This document shows positions 15,644 through 24,928 of a stretch of DNA of 51,737 nt, piece after piece. Origin of the DNA: Nocardia vinacea NBRC 16497 (lineage in GTDB: Bacteria; Actinomycetota; Actinomycetes; Mycobacteriales; Mycobacteriaceae); assembly GCF_000308835.1 (NCBI RefSeq), contig NZ_BAGN01000113.1, forward strand, positions 1 to 51,737, written 5' to 3'. Both the position numbers and the translations under genes were made by a program. Under the pieces are notes generated by a model, which worked only from the letters and a program-made list of their open reading frames with translations, was not told the DNA's origin and did no database searches. The stretch's first letter is position 1. Each line of letters begins with the position of its first letter.

Positions 15644-18065
15644 CGGAGTGTTTACCGCTCGGTCCCTGATAGGTGCCGAATTGCTCGGCGGCCGCCACTT
15701 CGGGCAGCACGGTATCGGGGGCGGCGCGGCGGCCCTGCCTGGTCCCGTTTTCGATGGCGGACATCAGATCTCGCGCCTGCTCCGCGGAACGCTCCCGCTC
15801 CGGCGGCTGCTCCGCTTCGGGCTCGACTGCGGCGGGCTGCGCCAATTGCGGTGCGATGCTGGCCTGCCGGTTCCGGCGCGGCAGCGCGGGCCTGGTGTCC
15901 GCGGCGGTCGGCTGCGGCGCCTCGAACGATGGTGGCGGCACCGATGCCTCGATGGCGGGGGGTGCCACCGGCGGCGCGGTGAGCACCGCGGACTCGGTTT
16001 CCGCGCCACCGTAGGGGGAGGAGTCGACGAAGGGGACCGGATGCCGTCGCCTGCGCGCCGACTCCAGCGGTTCGGAATCCGTTGTCAGAGCGGGTGCTTC
16101 ATTGGCGAGCAGGGCCGACGGGATGAGCACGATGGCGCGGATGCCGCCGTAATCGGACTCCGAGAGCCGAATCGAAACCCCGTGCCGTGCGGCGAGCTGC
16201 GCGACCACGAACAGTCCGAGCCGGGAGTCCGAGGACAATGCCGCGACACCGAAATCCGGTGGTTTGCGCAGCATCTCGTTGACCCGGGCGATCTCGGACT
16301 CGGTCATGCCCATGCCCTGGTCGCTGATCTCGGCGACCACGCCCTTGCCGACCACATTGCCGCTCACCTCCACCCGCGACTGCGGCGGCGAGAAGGAGGT
16401 CGCGTTGTCCACCAGCTCGGCGAGCAGGTGGATCAGGTCGGCCACGACCGCGCCGAGCACATGGGTCTCGGGCAGTCGCGACACGCGCACCCTGGCATAG
16501 TCCAGGGTTTCGCCGACCGCGCTGCGCACCAGATCGATCAGCGGCACCGGATTGCGCCACTGCCGACCCGGCTGACCACCGCCGAGAATGATCAGATTCT
16601 CGGCATTGCGACGTTCGCGGGTGGCGAGGTGATCGAGCCGGAACAGGGTGTCCAGCAGGGCTGGATCCTCTTGGCGGTCCTCGGCCTTGTCGAGAATTTC
16701 CAGCTGCCGGTGCACCACGATCTGGCTGCGGTGCGCGATATTCAGGAAGACCGCCTTCACACCCTCGCGGGTGCGCGCTTCGTTCACCGCGCCCGCCACG
16801 GCCGCGGCATGCGCGTGCTGGAATGCCTTTGCGACCTGACCGATTTCATCGTCACCGTAATTCAGTTCCGCGGATTCGGCCTCCGGATCAATGAGCTCAC
16901 CCTCGCCGAGCCGACGCATCAGCTCGGGCAGCCGCTCATCGGCCAGGGCTAGGGTCTCACCGCGAAGCCGCTTGAGCCGGTTGATGACTCGGTTGGCCAG
17001 CACGATCGCGATCAAGAACGCCAGCAGGCTGACCACGACAACGCCGCCACCCGCCCACGCGGATCGCGCGGTGGCATCGGCGGCCTTGTCCTCGGCCAAC
17101 TTCTGTGAGTACTTGTTCTGGGTAATCCACACATCGATCAGCCCGCGGTTCACTTCCGCGGCCGCGCTGTGCCACTCCTGGGTGCTCAACGGCAGGGCGG
17201 GCGGCGTCGCCTGTTTGGTGCCGCTGCTCGACGAACTGGCTGAACTCGACGAACCGGAGGTAGTGCTCGTCGCTGTCGTAGTGCGTTGGGCCAGTGCGTT
17301 TTCCATGGCGCTCAGCTGCTGCCAGGCCTGGCTCGCCATCAGCGTGTGCAGGCTCTCCTGCTGATTCGGGTCCAATTCGCCGGCCAGATTGGCGGCCTCG
17401 GCGTGATAGAAGCCGATCTGGCGCAGGAATTCCTCCATCGGAATGGGGGTCGGCCCGTTCGCGTTGACGATCATCCCCGCGAGCGCGGTGCTGCGCGACA
17501 TCGCCTCGGCCACCAGGAAGATCCGCATACCGTCGGCGATATGCACGCCGATCTCGGCATCCGGCGCGGACTGCTCGGCGAGCTCGGTGCCGAAGGAGAT
17601 GATGTCGAGCAGCCGGTTGTAGAAGTTGTAGGCGTCGGCGACGGGCAGCGTCCCGGCATCGGTGAGCGTGCGGACCTGGCTCATCGACGTCGACAGTGTC
17701 ATGAAGTTCGCGGCGTTGTCGCCGATCTTCGAATCATCCACCGCCCGCAGTCCGGCGGAGGCATCGATCAGGCCCTTCAGCGCGCCGTCGAGGCGCATCC
17801 GGGCCACACCGAGCGCGGGGGTGGCCGTATCATCGCCGGTCAGCGCGGCCACCGTCAGTTGGCGTTCGCCCTGGACCGCCTCCAGCAATTCGCGGGTCGA
17901 GGGTATCGCCTGCTGATTCTGCGACGCCCAGTCCTTGGCTTTATTTCCCTCGGTAACCAGATATCCCGCCGCGCCCACGCCGACCACGAGCAGAGTCAGG
18001 CTCGGCACGAGCGCGATCGCCAGAATCCGCGTTCGGACCCCGAGCCTCGCTCTGAACATCGCCAT
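15603..18065 (-). CDS. cvnA: Nitrate/nitrite-sensor-type histidine kinase (CvnA, complete conservon)
   Basis: The 820-aa membrane sensor kinase has a first membrane helix near 14-36, an extracytoplasmic NIT-type four-helix sensing domain (about 40-325), a second helix (about 337-362, VVVVSLLAFLIAIVLANRVI) and a HAMP linker. The kinase core shows FRLDHLATRERRNAENLI, ELVDNATSFSPP (N box), DQGMGM (G1) and SRLGLFVVAQLAARHG (G2). A proline-rich tail of about 170 residues follows. It heads the cvnABCD operon. NIT domains are named for nitrate/nitrite binding, but the ligand here is untested. Patches are identical at nucleotide level to the neighbouring paralogue. Confidence 0.93.
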   Translation of the reverse strand: MAMFRARLGVRTRILAIALVPSLTLLVVGVGAAGYLVTEGNKAKDWASQNQQAIPSTRELLEAVQGERQLTVAALTGDDTATPALGVARMRLDGALKGLIDASAGLRAVDDSKIGDNAANFMTLSTSMSQVRTLTDAGTLPVADAYNFYNRLLDIISFGTELAEQSAPDAEIGVHIADGMRIFLVAEAMSRSTALAGMIVNANGPTPIPMEEFLRQIGFYHAEAANLAGELDPNQQESLHTLMASQAWQQLSAMENALAQRTTTATSTTSGSSSSASSSSSGTKQATPPALPLSTQEWHSAAAEVNRGLIDVWITQNKYSQKLAEDKAADATARSAWAGGGVVVVSLLAFLIAIVLANRVINRLKRLRGETLALADERLPELMRRLGEGELIDPEAESAELNYGDDEIGQVAKAFQHAHAAAVAGAVNEARTREGVKAVFLNIAHRSQIVVHRQLEILDKAEDRQEDPALLDTLFRLDHLATRERRNAENLIILGGGQPGRQWRNPVPLIDLVRSAVGETLDYARVRVSRLPETHVLGAVVADLIHLLAELVDNATSFSPPQSRVEVSGNVVGKGVVAEISDQGMGMTESEIARVNEMLRKPPDFGVAALSSDSRLGLFVVAQLAARHGVSIRLSESDYGGIRAIVLIPSALLANEAPALTTDSEPLESARRRRHPVPFVDSSPYGGAETESAVLTAPPVAPPAIEASVPPPSFEAPQPTAADTRPALPRRNRQASIAPQLAQPAAVEPEAEQPPERERSAEQARDLMSAIENGTRQGRRAAPDTVLPEVAAAEQFGTYQGPSGKHSDEQEGNGDFFQPR

Positions 18066-18095
18066 AATCTAAACCAGTTGTGACCATTTCGTTGC

Positions 18096-18120
18096 TCAAG
18101 TCCCGCTGAGCGGGACTCGA
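18096..18120. promoter_or_regulatory. 25-bp palindrome upstream of cvnA
   Basis: AGTCCCGCT and AGCGGGACT are perfect 9-bp arms around one base, extended to 12-bp arms with one mismatch. It overlaps the stop of the cvnD2 relic and lies 31 bp upstream of cvnA. It could be the old terminator of the deleted conservon or an operator of the remaining one. Confidence 0.45.
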
Positions 18121-18245
18121 GTTGACATACCTATCCCACTTGCGCTCGCCCGTTCGATAAGCTGCTGGACCAGCGTCAGCAGGGTGTTCTTGCAGGACTG
18201 GCGGTTTCGGGCGTCGCCGAGCAGTACCGGAATGTGGTCGTCGAG
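18096..18245 (-). pseudogene. Relic of a second cvnD (last 49 codons)
   Basis: The frame reads LDDHIPVLLGDARNRQSCKN then TLLTLVQQLIERAS and runs to a TGA. It matches the end of intact CvnD (LDDHIPVMLCDARDRASSKE, VLLNLVQHLIERAG). It is joined directly, in another frame, to the tail of the second cvnA. A deletion has therefore removed cvnB2, cvnC2 and the first three quarters of cvnD2. Confidence 0.8.
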
Positions 18246-18467
18246 GTGTTGAAGTGCTCGGTGGGCGGTTCGCCGGGCATCGCGCGAGGTCCCTGCCGGG
18301 TCCCGTTTTCGATGGCCGCCATCAGATTTCGGGCCTGCTCGGCCGAACGCTCCCGCTCCGGCTCCTGTTCGGCGGTGGGTGCGGCGGTGCTGGGCCGCGC
18401 CAATTCCGGTGCGATGCCGGCCTGCCGCTGCCTCGCGGCAGGGGTGGTCCGGTATCCGGGCCGGGGA
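18246..18467 (-). pseudogene. Frameshifted tail of the second cvnA
   Basis: After the stop of cvnA2 at 18469, the expected C-terminal tail continues in another frame: ARQRQAGIAPELARPS, then ERERSAEQARNLMAAIENGT and RQGPRAMPGEP. It parallels the intact paralogue (RRNRQASIAPQLAQPA, ERERSAEQARDLMSAIENGT). The tail therefore belonged to cvnA2 before a frameshift near 18465, and it runs into the cvnD2 relic at the deletion junction. Confidence 0.7.
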
Positions 18468-18468
18468 G

Positions 18469-20562
18469 TTACTGGGATTCGGAAGTGGGCGGCTGCTCGA
18501 TTGTCCGGGGCCGCGGATCCGGCGCGAGCCGCGGCAGTGTGGTGAGTACCGCGGACTCGGACTCGCCGTTGGAGACGGAGTCGATGAAAGTCACCGGCCG
18601 GCGTCGTCGCGCAGATTCGATGTGCTCGGAAGCCGTTGTCAACGAGGGGGTGTCGGTGGCGAGCAGGGCCGACGGGATGAGCGCGATGGCGCGGATGCCG
18701 CCGTAGTCGGACTCCGACAGCCGGACCGATATGCCGTGCCTGGCGGCCAGCTGGGCGACCACGAACAAACCGAGCCGGGAATTCGCGGACAGCGCCGCGA
18801 CACCGAAATCCGGTGGATTGGACAGCATCTCGTTGACTCTGTCGACCTCATCCGGCGGCATGCCCATGCCCTGATCGCTGATCTCGGCGACCACGCCCTT
18901 GCCGACCACATTGCCGCTCACCTCCACCCGCGACTGCGGCGGCGAGAAGGAGGTCGCGTTGTCCACCAGCTCGGCGAGCAGGTGGATCAGGTCGGCCACG
19001 ACCGCGCCGACCACATAGGTCTCGGGCAGCCGGGCCACACGAACCCGTGCGTAGTCGAGGGTTTCGCCGATGGCGCTGCGCATGATGTCGATCAGCGGCA
19101 CCGGATTGCGCCACTGCCGACCCGGTCGGCCGCCGCCGAGAATGATGAGGTTCTCGGCATTGCGACGTTGGCGGGTGGCGAGGTGGTCGAGCTTGAACAG
19201 GGTATCCAGCAGTACCGGATCCTCCTGGCGGTCCTCGGCTTGGTCGAGGATCTCCAACTGCCGGTGCACCACGACCTGGCTGCGGTGCGCGATATTCAAA
19301 AAGACCGCCTTCACACCCTCACGGGTGCGCGCCTCGTTCACCGCGCCCGCCACGGCCGCGGCATGCGCGTGTTCGAATGCCTTTGCCACCTGACCGATCT
19401 CGTCGTGGCCGTAGTCGAGGTCCGGCAATTCATCGGCGGGGTCGATGATTTCGCCCGCGCCGAGCCGCCGCATCATATCCGGTAGCCGCTCATCGGCGAT
19501 AGTGAGGGTTTCCCGGCGCAGTCGCTTCAGGCGGCGGATGACCCGGTTGGCCAAGACCAGAGCGATCAGAAATGCCACCAGACTGACCGCGGTGACACCG
19601 CCCCCGGCCCACAGCGTACGTGCGGTCGCGGCGGCGGCCCGGTCCTCGGCCAGTTGCTGGACATCCTTGCTCTGTGCGAGCCAGATGTCGGTCAGCCCTC
19701 TGCTCACCTCGGCGGCGGCGTTGTGCCATTCCTGTGTGCTCAGCGGGAGCGGCGCCGGGGCCGACTTGCCGTTGCCGCTCGCTGACGCCGTATTGCGTTG
19801 GGACAGAGCACTTTCCATGGCCGCCACCTGCTGCCACGCCGTGCTCGCCTGCAGGGACCGCAGACGCTCCTGCACCGTAGGGCCGAGTGCCGCCGTCAAA
19901 TTGGCGGTTTCGGTCCGGTAGTAGCCGACCTGGTGCGCGAACTCCTCGAACGGAATCGAGGTCGGGCCATTCGCGACCGCGAGCATATTCGCCAGGGCGA
20001 CACTGCGTGACATCGCTTCCACCACCAGGAACAACCGCAGACCGTCGGCGATGCCTATACCGATTTCGGTATCCGGGGCCGTTCGCTCGGTATGGGCCGT
20101 ACCACTGGTGATGAGGTCGAGCAGTTGGTTGTAGAACGCGTACGCGTCCGGGGCGGGCAGCTGGCCCGCGTCGGACGCGGTACGGACCTGCTTCATATGT
20201 TCGGTCAGCCTCAGGAAGTTCTCCGGATTGCTCGAGGTATCCATTTCGACCAACTCGGCAGTGCCGGTGACCAGGCCTTTGAGCGCTTTGTCGACCCGCG
20301 TGCGGGCGGAGCCGAGTCCGGGCACGGCGGATTCGTCACCGGCCAGCACGGCCAGTGTCAGCTGGCGTTCGGATTGGACGGACTCGAGCACCTCCCGAGC
20401 CATCGGAATCGCCTGCTGATTCTGCGCGGCCCAATTCTCGGCCCTGTTTTCGTCGGCCACCAGATACCCCGCAGCGCTCACGCCGACCACGAGCAGCGTC
20501 AGGCTCGGGACGAGCGCGATCGCCAGAATCCGCATCCGGACCCCGAGCCTCGCTCTGAACAT
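18469..20562 (-). CDS. Second CvnA-type sensor kinase, orphaned from its conservon
   Basis: The 697-aa paralogue of the neighbouring CvnA has the same order: membrane helix (residues 9-31), NIT sensing domain, second membrane helix (TAVSLVAFLIALVLANRVI), HAMP, FKLDHLATRQRRNAENLI, ELVDNATSFSPP, DQGMGM and SRLGLFVVAQLAARHG. The catalytic core is intact, but the proline-rich tail is cut short by a frameshift and the B, C and D genes are gone. It may still act through the intact CvnBCD next door. The ATG at 20562 (MFRARLGVR) matches the paralogue; it lies three bases from a 23-bp perfect palindrome. Confidence 0.88.
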   Translation of the reverse strand: MFRARLGVRMRILAIALVPSLTLLVVGVSAAGYLVADENRAENWAAQNQQAIPMAREVLESVQSERQLTLAVLAGDESAVPGLGSARTRVDKALKGLVTGTAELVEMDTSSNPENFLRLTEHMKQVRTASDAGQLPAPDAYAFYNQLLDLITSGTAHTERTAPDTEIGIGIADGLRLFLVVEAMSRSVALANMLAVANGPTSIPFEEFAHQVGYYRTETANLTAALGPTVQERLRSLQASTAWQQVAAMESALSQRNTASASGNGKSAPAPLPLSTQEWHNAAAEVSRGLTDIWLAQSKDVQQLAEDRAAAATARTLWAGGGVTAVSLVAFLIALVLANRVIRRLKRLRRETLTIADERLPDMMRRLGAGEIIDPADELPDLDYGHDEIGQVAKAFEHAHAAAVAGAVNEARTREGVKAVFLNIAHRSQVVVHRQLEILDQAEDRQEDPVLLDTLFKLDHLATRQRRNAENLIILGGGRPGRQWRNPVPLIDIMRSAIGETLDYARVRVARLPETYVVGAVVADLIHLLAELVDNATSFSPPQSRVEVSGNVVGKGVVAEISDQGMGMPPDEVDRVNEMLSNPPDFGVAALSANSRLGLFVVAQLAARHGISVRLSESDYGGIRAIALIPSALLATDTPSLTTASEHIESARRRRPVTFIDSVSNGESESAVLTTLPRLAPDPRPRTIEQPPTSESQ

Positions 20563-20565
20563 CGG

Positions 20566-20588
20566 ATCACAGTAATACATACTGTGAT
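20566..20588. promoter_or_regulatory. 23-bp palindrome at the start of the second cvnA
   Basis: ATCACAGTA and TACTGTGAT are perfect 9-bp arms around ATACA. The element sits three bases upstream of the chosen ATG of cvnA2 and covers its ribosome-binding region. A bound repressor would block transcription. The intact cvnA has no such site. Confidence 0.6.
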
Positions 20589-20669
20589 TTTCTTGTAAAG
20601 CCTTCGGTATACCGGACTGGACACGGTGGTCCGGGGGTCATGAGCCCGGTGCGGGCTCAATTACCGCGG

Positions 20670-21038
20670 TCACAGGCCCGCGAATCGGCCGATGGCGACC
20701 AGTACGGCAATGATCAGGATCGTGGTGGTGATCGCGATATTGCGGGGCTCGCGCAGACGTATGTGCGAGCTGATCGCACCGATCATCACCACGGCGAAAC
20801 CGACCGCCGCCAATGGGGTGAGCACCGGCGCGATCCCGGTCCACCACGGCACGATAATGCCGATGACACCGAGCAATTCGGCGTAGGCGGTCAAGCGCAC
20901 CACCGACTTCGGGTACACCGCGACACCCGTCTGGCCCATCTCGACCAGCTTCTCCTTGGATTGCGTGGATTTCGCGATCCCGGATGCGGTGAACACAACG
21001 GCCAGCACGATCTGTCCGATCCAGAGTGCGATATTCAT
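20670..21038 (-). CDS. DoxX-family membrane protein
   Basis: The 122-aa protein with four membrane segments fits the DoxX family: MNIALWIGQIVLAVVFTASG with the family GxxK (GIAKSTQSKEKL), then RLTAYAELLGVIGIIVPWWT, LTPLAAVGFAVVMIGAISSH and ITTTILIIAVLVAIGRF. Members have been tied to thiosulfate or redox handling in some bacteria, but most are uncharacterised. The ATG at 21038 follows GGAGGAACC. It stands alone, divergent from the succinic-semialdehyde dehydrogenase. Confidence 0.85.
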   Translation of the reverse strand: MNIALWIGQIVLAVVFTASGIAKSTQSKEKLVEMGQTGVAVYPKSVVRLTAYAELLGVIGIIVPWWTGIAPVLTPLAAVGFAVVMIGAISSHIRLREPRNIAITTTILIIAVLVAIGRFAGL

Positions 21039-21212
21039 GGTTCCTCCCTCGATGGGGTTCAGGTGCTCATGAGACAAATCAGCTCTCGCGAACGTGACAG
21101 TTTCGGCCGACTAGGCGTTGTCACCTGCCAAACCCGGATAGTGGCTGCTATGGCTACCGCAGGCGGCGTATGTTGTGTGTATCCCGGGGTTACTCACAAG
21201 TAGGAGGCACCG

Positions 21213-22766
21213 ATGCCCGCGCCGAATGCCGAAGTCTTCGACCGCCTGAGTGCGCTCGCCGCGATCGCTGATCCGGACGCCCGTGCGCGCAAAACCATCG
21301 CCGAAACCTTCACCGGCACCGCACTCGGCAGCGTACCCGTGGGCTCCGCCGATGACGTAGCCGCCGCATTCGACAAGGCCAAGGCCGCGCAGTCCCGATG
21401 GGCCGTGCGCTCGGCCAAGGATCGTGCCGCGGTACTCGAGCGATACCGCGAATTGGTCGTCGAACAGCGCGAATTCCTGATGGACGTGATCCAGGCCGAA
21501 ACCGGTAAGGCGCGCTGGGCCGCCCAGGAAGAGATCATGGGCCTGATGTTCGCGGCCCGCTACTTCGCCAGGGTCGCGCCCGATCTGCTCGACGCGCACC
21601 GTGTGCCCGGCGCCTTCCCGGTGCTCAACCGGGCGACCGTGCGTCACCAGCCCAAGGGCGTCGTCGGTGTGGTCGCGCCGTGGAACTATCCGATGCTGCT
21701 GTCCATCGGCGATTCGATCCCGGCGCTGCTCGCGGGCAATGCGGTGATCGTCAAACCCGATAGCCAGACCCCGTTCTCGGCACTGGCCGGCGCCGAATTG
21801 CTGTACCAGGCCGGACTGCCCCGCGACCTGCTCGCCGTTGTCACCGGACCGGGCACCGTGGTCGGCACCGCCATCGTGGACAACTGCGACTACCTGATGT
21901 TCACCGGCTCCTCCGCGACCGGGCGCACCCTGGCCGAACAGTGCGGACGCAGGCTCATCGGGTTCTCCGCCGAACTCGGCGGCAAGAACCCGATGATCGT
22001 CACCCGCGGCGCGAAGCTCGATAAGGCCGCCAAGGCCGCGGTGCGCGCGTGCTTCTCCAACGCGGGTCAGCTGTGTATTTCTATCGAACGGCTGTATGTG
22101 GAGAAGGCGGTCGCCGCGGAGTTCACCGAGAAGTTCGTCGCCGCCGTTGAGGCCGCGAAACTCGGTGCGGCCTATGACTATTCGGCCGATATCGGCAGCC
22201 TGATCTCCGAGGCACAATTGGAGACCGTCTCGAAGCACGTCGCCGACGCGACTTCCAAGGGCGCTCAGGTACTCGCGGGCGGCAAGGCACGCCCGGATCT
22301 GGGACCGCTGTTCTTCGAACCCACGGTGCTCGCCGATGTCACCGACGAGATGGAATGCGGCCGCAACGAAACCTTCGGCCCGCTGGTCTCGATCTACCCG
22401 GTCGATAGCGTCGAGGAGGCGATCGGGCTGGCCAATGACACCGAATACGGCTTGAACGCGAGCGTCTGGGCGCAGAGCAAGGACGCGGGAGAGCGGATCG
22501 CCGAGCGGCTGCACGCGGGCACCGTCTGCGTCGACGAGGGTTATGCCCCGGCCTGGGGCACCACCGCAGCCCCGATGGGCGGTATGGGTATCTCCGGTGT
22601 CGGGCGCAGGCACGGCCCGGACGGGCTGCTGAAGTTCACCGAACCACAGACCGTGGTGGTCACGCGGTTCATGAATCTCGATGCGCCGCCGGTGATTTCG
22701 CAGGACAAATGGCAGCGGCTGCTGATGACGCTCACTCGCAGCTTCCGTTTCCTGCCCGGTCGGTAG
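21213..22766 (+). CDS. gabD2: Succinic-semialdehyde dehydrogenase (GabD2-like)
   Basis: This 517-aa aldehyde dehydrogenase oxidises succinic semialdehyde to succinate, closing the GABA route or the variant TCA bypass of mycobacteria. Visible are GVVGVVAPWNYPM, the NAD(P) loop FTGSSATGR, the catalytic base Glu254 in ELGGKNPM and the nucleophile Cys288 in NAGQLCIS. The N-terminus (MPAPNAEVFDRLSALAAIAD) and length resemble mycobacterial GabD2 (Rv1731). AGGAGG precedes the ATG. A strong hairpin ends the unit. Substrate is inferred from resemblance only. Confidence 0.87.
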   Translation: MPAPNAEVFDRLSALAAIADPDARARKTIAETFTGTALGSVPVGSADDVAAAFDKAKAAQSRWAVRSAKDRAAVLERYRELVVEQREFLMDVIQAETGKARWAAQEEIMGLMFAARYFARVAPDLLDAHRVPGAFPVLNRATVRHQPKGVVGVVAPWNYPMLLSIGDSIPALLAGNAVIVKPDSQTPFSALAGAELLYQAGLPRDLLAVVTGPGTVVGTAIVDNCDYLMFTGSSATGRTLAEQCGRRLIGFSAELGGKNPMIVTRGAKLDKAAKAAVRACFSNAGQLCISIERLYVEKAVAAEFTEKFVAAVEAAKLGAAYDYSADIGSLISEAQLETVSKHVADATSKGAQVLAGGKARPDLGPLFFEPTVLADVTDEMECGRNETFGPLVSIYPVDSVEEAIGLANDTEYGLNASVWAQSKDAGERIAERLHAGTVCVDEGYAPAWGTTAAPMGGMGISGVGRRHGPDGLLKFTEPQTVVVTRFMNLDAPPVISQDKWQRLLMTLTRSFRFLPGR

Positions 22767-22775
22767 GACACCGGA

Positions 22776-22809
22776 CCCCGCCGTCCCGGTCTGCAGCGGG
22801 ACGACGGGG
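22776..22809. terminator. Hairpin terminator after gabD2
   Basis: CCCCGCCGTCCCG and CGGGACGACGGGG pair over 13 bp with one mismatch and an 8-base loop, ten bases after the stop. There is no T-run. Confidence 0.7.
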
Positions 22810-22861
22810 CTTCGTGGTGTCGACCCGGGGCTGCGGACCCCCTGGTCGATCACCCGTTGGC

Positions 22862-22885
22862 CGCCCGCGGACGCACCCGCGGGCG
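22862..22885. terminator. Hairpin terminator after DUF779 gene
   Basis: CGCCCGCGG and CCGCGGGCG form a perfect 9-bp stem with a 6-base loop. It lies 33 bp past the stop of the minus-strand DUF779 gene, facing the gabD2 terminator. Confidence 0.6.
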
Positions 22886-22918
22886 TGAATCAGGTACCGG
22901 CGGCTGCCTCTTCGGCAG

Positions 22919-23323
22919 TCAACTCATCCGATCGGCTCCCGTCCGCGGTGGCGGTCCGGCCGCCAACACCGCTGTCTCCTCATCGGTCAGTAGTCGCGAT
23001 CTGATGATGAACCGCACACCCTCGGGCGCCTCCAGCGAGAATCCGCTGCCGCGCCCGGTGACCACGTCCACGGTGAGATGGGTGTGTTTCCACAGTTCGA
23101 ATTGATCGCCGCTGATCCAGAATTCGGTATGCCACGGCAGCCGACCCAGCAGCACATCCGCGCCGCCGACCCGGAATTCGCGCACCCCGAAGCACATCGG
23201 TGAACTGCCGTCGCAGCAGCCGCCGGATTGGTGGAACAGCACCGGTCCGTGTTGTTCTATCAACCGGCGCAACACTTCTCGTGCCCGCTCGGTGATCGCG
23301 ACGCGGGCTACTCTGCCATGCAT
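22919..23323 (-). CDS. DUF779 protein, partner of aldehyde dehydrogenase
   Basis: The 134-aa DUF779 protein reads VLFHQSGGCCDGSSPMCFGV at about 32-51, a conserved cysteine cluster, then HTEFWISGDQFELWKHTHLT and GSGFSLEAPEGVRFIIRSRL. The function is unknown, but these proteins are nearly always encoded just after acetaldehyde-type aldehyde dehydrogenases, as here. The cysteines suggest metal or thiol chemistry, which is an inference. The ATG at 23323 shares one base with the dehydrogenase stop (TGATG), giving tight translational coupling. Confidence 0.9.
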   Translation of the reverse strand: MHGRVARVAITERAREVLRRLIEQHGPVLFHQSGGCCDGSSPMCFGVREFRVGGADVLLGRLPWHTEFWISGDQFELWKHTHLTVDVVTGRGSGFSLEAPEGVRFIIRSRLLTDEETAVLAAGPPPRTGADRMS

Positions 23324-24840
23324 CAGAAGAATCCGAGTTTTGTCGGTGAATAACTGACCAGCAGATTCTTGGTCTGCTGGTAGTGCTCGAGCATCATTTT
23401 GTGGTTTTCCCGGCCGATGCCGGACTTCTTGTACCCGCCGAAGGCGGCGTGTGCGGGGTACGCGTGGTAACAGTTGGTCCATACTCGCCCTGCCTTGATT
23501 GCTCGGCCCATCCGGTAGGCCGTGGTGATATCCCTGGTCCACACCCCGGCGCCGAGGCCGTAGAGGGTGTCGTTGGCGATCATGGTCGCCTCTTCGACAG
23601 TGTCGAACCTGGTCACCGCCACCACCGGGCCGAAGATCTCCTCCTGGAAGATCCGCATCGTATTGGTGCCCTCGAAAATCGTCGGCTGGATGTAGTAGCC
23701 ACCCGGCAGTCCGTCCACCTTGCGTGCTTCGCCTCCGGTGAGCACGCGGGCGCCTTCCCGCCTGCCGATATCTATGTAGGACAGGATCTTTTCGAATTGG
23801 TCGTTGCTGGCTTGGGCTCCGATCATGGTGGTGTCGTCGAGCGGATTACCGCCCCTGATGGCTCTGGTCCGCTCGATGCAGCGGGCCAGGAATTCGTCGT
23901 AGATCGACGAATGGATCAGCGCGCGCGAGGGACAGGTGCACACCTCGCCCTGGTTGAGGGCGAACATCACGAAACCCTCGACGGCCTTGTCCAGGAACTC
24001 GTCATCGGCGGCCATGACATCGGGCAGGAAGATATTGGGGCTCTTACCACCCAACTCCAGACTGACCGGAATGATGTTCTCGCTCGCGTACTGCATGATG
24101 AGCCGTCCGGTGGTGGTCTCACCGGTGAAGGCGACCTTGGCCACCCGCGGACTCGCCGCCAGTGGCTTACCCGCCTCGATACCGAAACCGTTGACCACGT
24201 TGAGAACTCCGGGCGGCAGTAGATCGGCGATGAGCTCGATCACCAGCAGAATCGATGCCGGGGTCTGCTCGGCGGGTTTGAGCACCACGCAGTTGCCCGC
24301 CGCCAGGGCCGGGGCCAGCTTCCACGCGGCCATCAGAATCGGGAAGTTCCACGGGATGATCTGACCGACCACGCCGAGTGGTTCGTGGAAGTGGTAGGCG
24401 ATGGTGTCGACATCGATTTCGGCGATGCTGCCCTCCTGGGCGCGGATGGCGCCGGCGAAGTAGCGGAAGTGATCGACCGCCAAAGGCAGGTCGGCGGCGA
24501 GGGTTTCGCGAACGGGTTTGCCGTTGTCCCAGGTTTCGGCGATGGCGAGGGGTTCGAGGCTGTGCTCGATCCGGTCGGCGATCTTGTTGAGGATATTCGC
24601 GCGCTCGGCGGGCGAGGTGGCGGCCCATTTCCCGGCGGCGAGGTGCGCGGCTTCGAGGGCCATATCGATATCGGCCGCGGAGGAGCGTGCCACCGAGCAG
24701 AAGGTTTCGCCGTCCACCGGGGACGGGTTCTCGAAGTACCTGCCCTCGATCGGAGCTGCCCAGTCGCCACCGATGAAGTTGTCGTAGCGACTGGCGTAGG
24801 TGACGATGCCGGTGGCGGACCCCGGTTTGGCGTAGATCAT
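23323..24840 (-). CDS. NAD-dependent aldehyde dehydrogenase (ExaC/AcoD type)
   Basis: This 505-aa aldehyde dehydrogenase oxidises acetaldehyde or related short aldehydes to the acid. The N-terminus YDNFIGGDW, the region [12 protein letters not shown], the nucleotide loop FTGETTTGR, the catalytic Glu in [10 protein letters not shown] and the nucleophile Cys301 in [11 protein letters not shown] are all present. The C-terminus [20 protein letters not shown] is typical of the ExaC/AcoD subfamily. GAGGAGC precedes the ATG. It is coupled to DUF779 and lies downstream of a GAF activator on the same strand, the usual acoR-acoD-like arrangement. Confidence 0.93.
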   Translation of the reverse strand: MIYAKPGSATGIVTYASRYDNFIGGDWAAPIEGRYFENPSPVDGETFCSVARSSAADIDMALEAAHLAAGKWAATSPAERANILNKIADRIEHSLEPLAIAETWDNGKPVRETLAADLPLAVDHFRYFAGAIRAQEGSIAEIDVDTIAYHFHEPLGVVGQIIPWNFPILMAAWKLAPALAAGNCVVLKPAEQTPASILLVIELIADLLPPGVLNVVNGFGIEAGKPLAASPRVAKVAFTGETTTGRLIMQYASENIIPVSLELGGKSPNIFLPDVMAADDEFLDKAVEGFVMFALNQGEVCTCPSRALIHSSIYDEFLARCIERTRAIRGGNPLDDTTMIGAQASNDQFEKILSYIDIGRREGARVLTGGEARKVDGLPGGYYIQPTIFEGTNTMRIFQEEIFGPVVAVTRFDTVEEATMIANDTLYGLGAGVWTRDITTAYRMGRAIKAGRVWTNCYHAYPAHAAFGGYKKSGIGRENHKMMLEHYQQTKNLLVSYSPTKLGFF

Positions 24841-24928
24841 GTGTGGGCGCTCCTCGCGAATCTGCCTGCCGGGCCACTATGTCCCGAGAAGGTTGGTGCG
24901 AGGTTGGTGCCGTTGTTGCAGGGGTGAC

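Noticed and set aside
15597..16952. Open frame opposite the cvnA kinase domain
   Set aside because: It arises from third-position GC bias of the kinase gene.
21111..22853. Long open frame opposite gabD2
   Set aside because: The gabD2 strand has catalytic Glu and Cys and a ribosome site; the opposite frame is low-complexity text.
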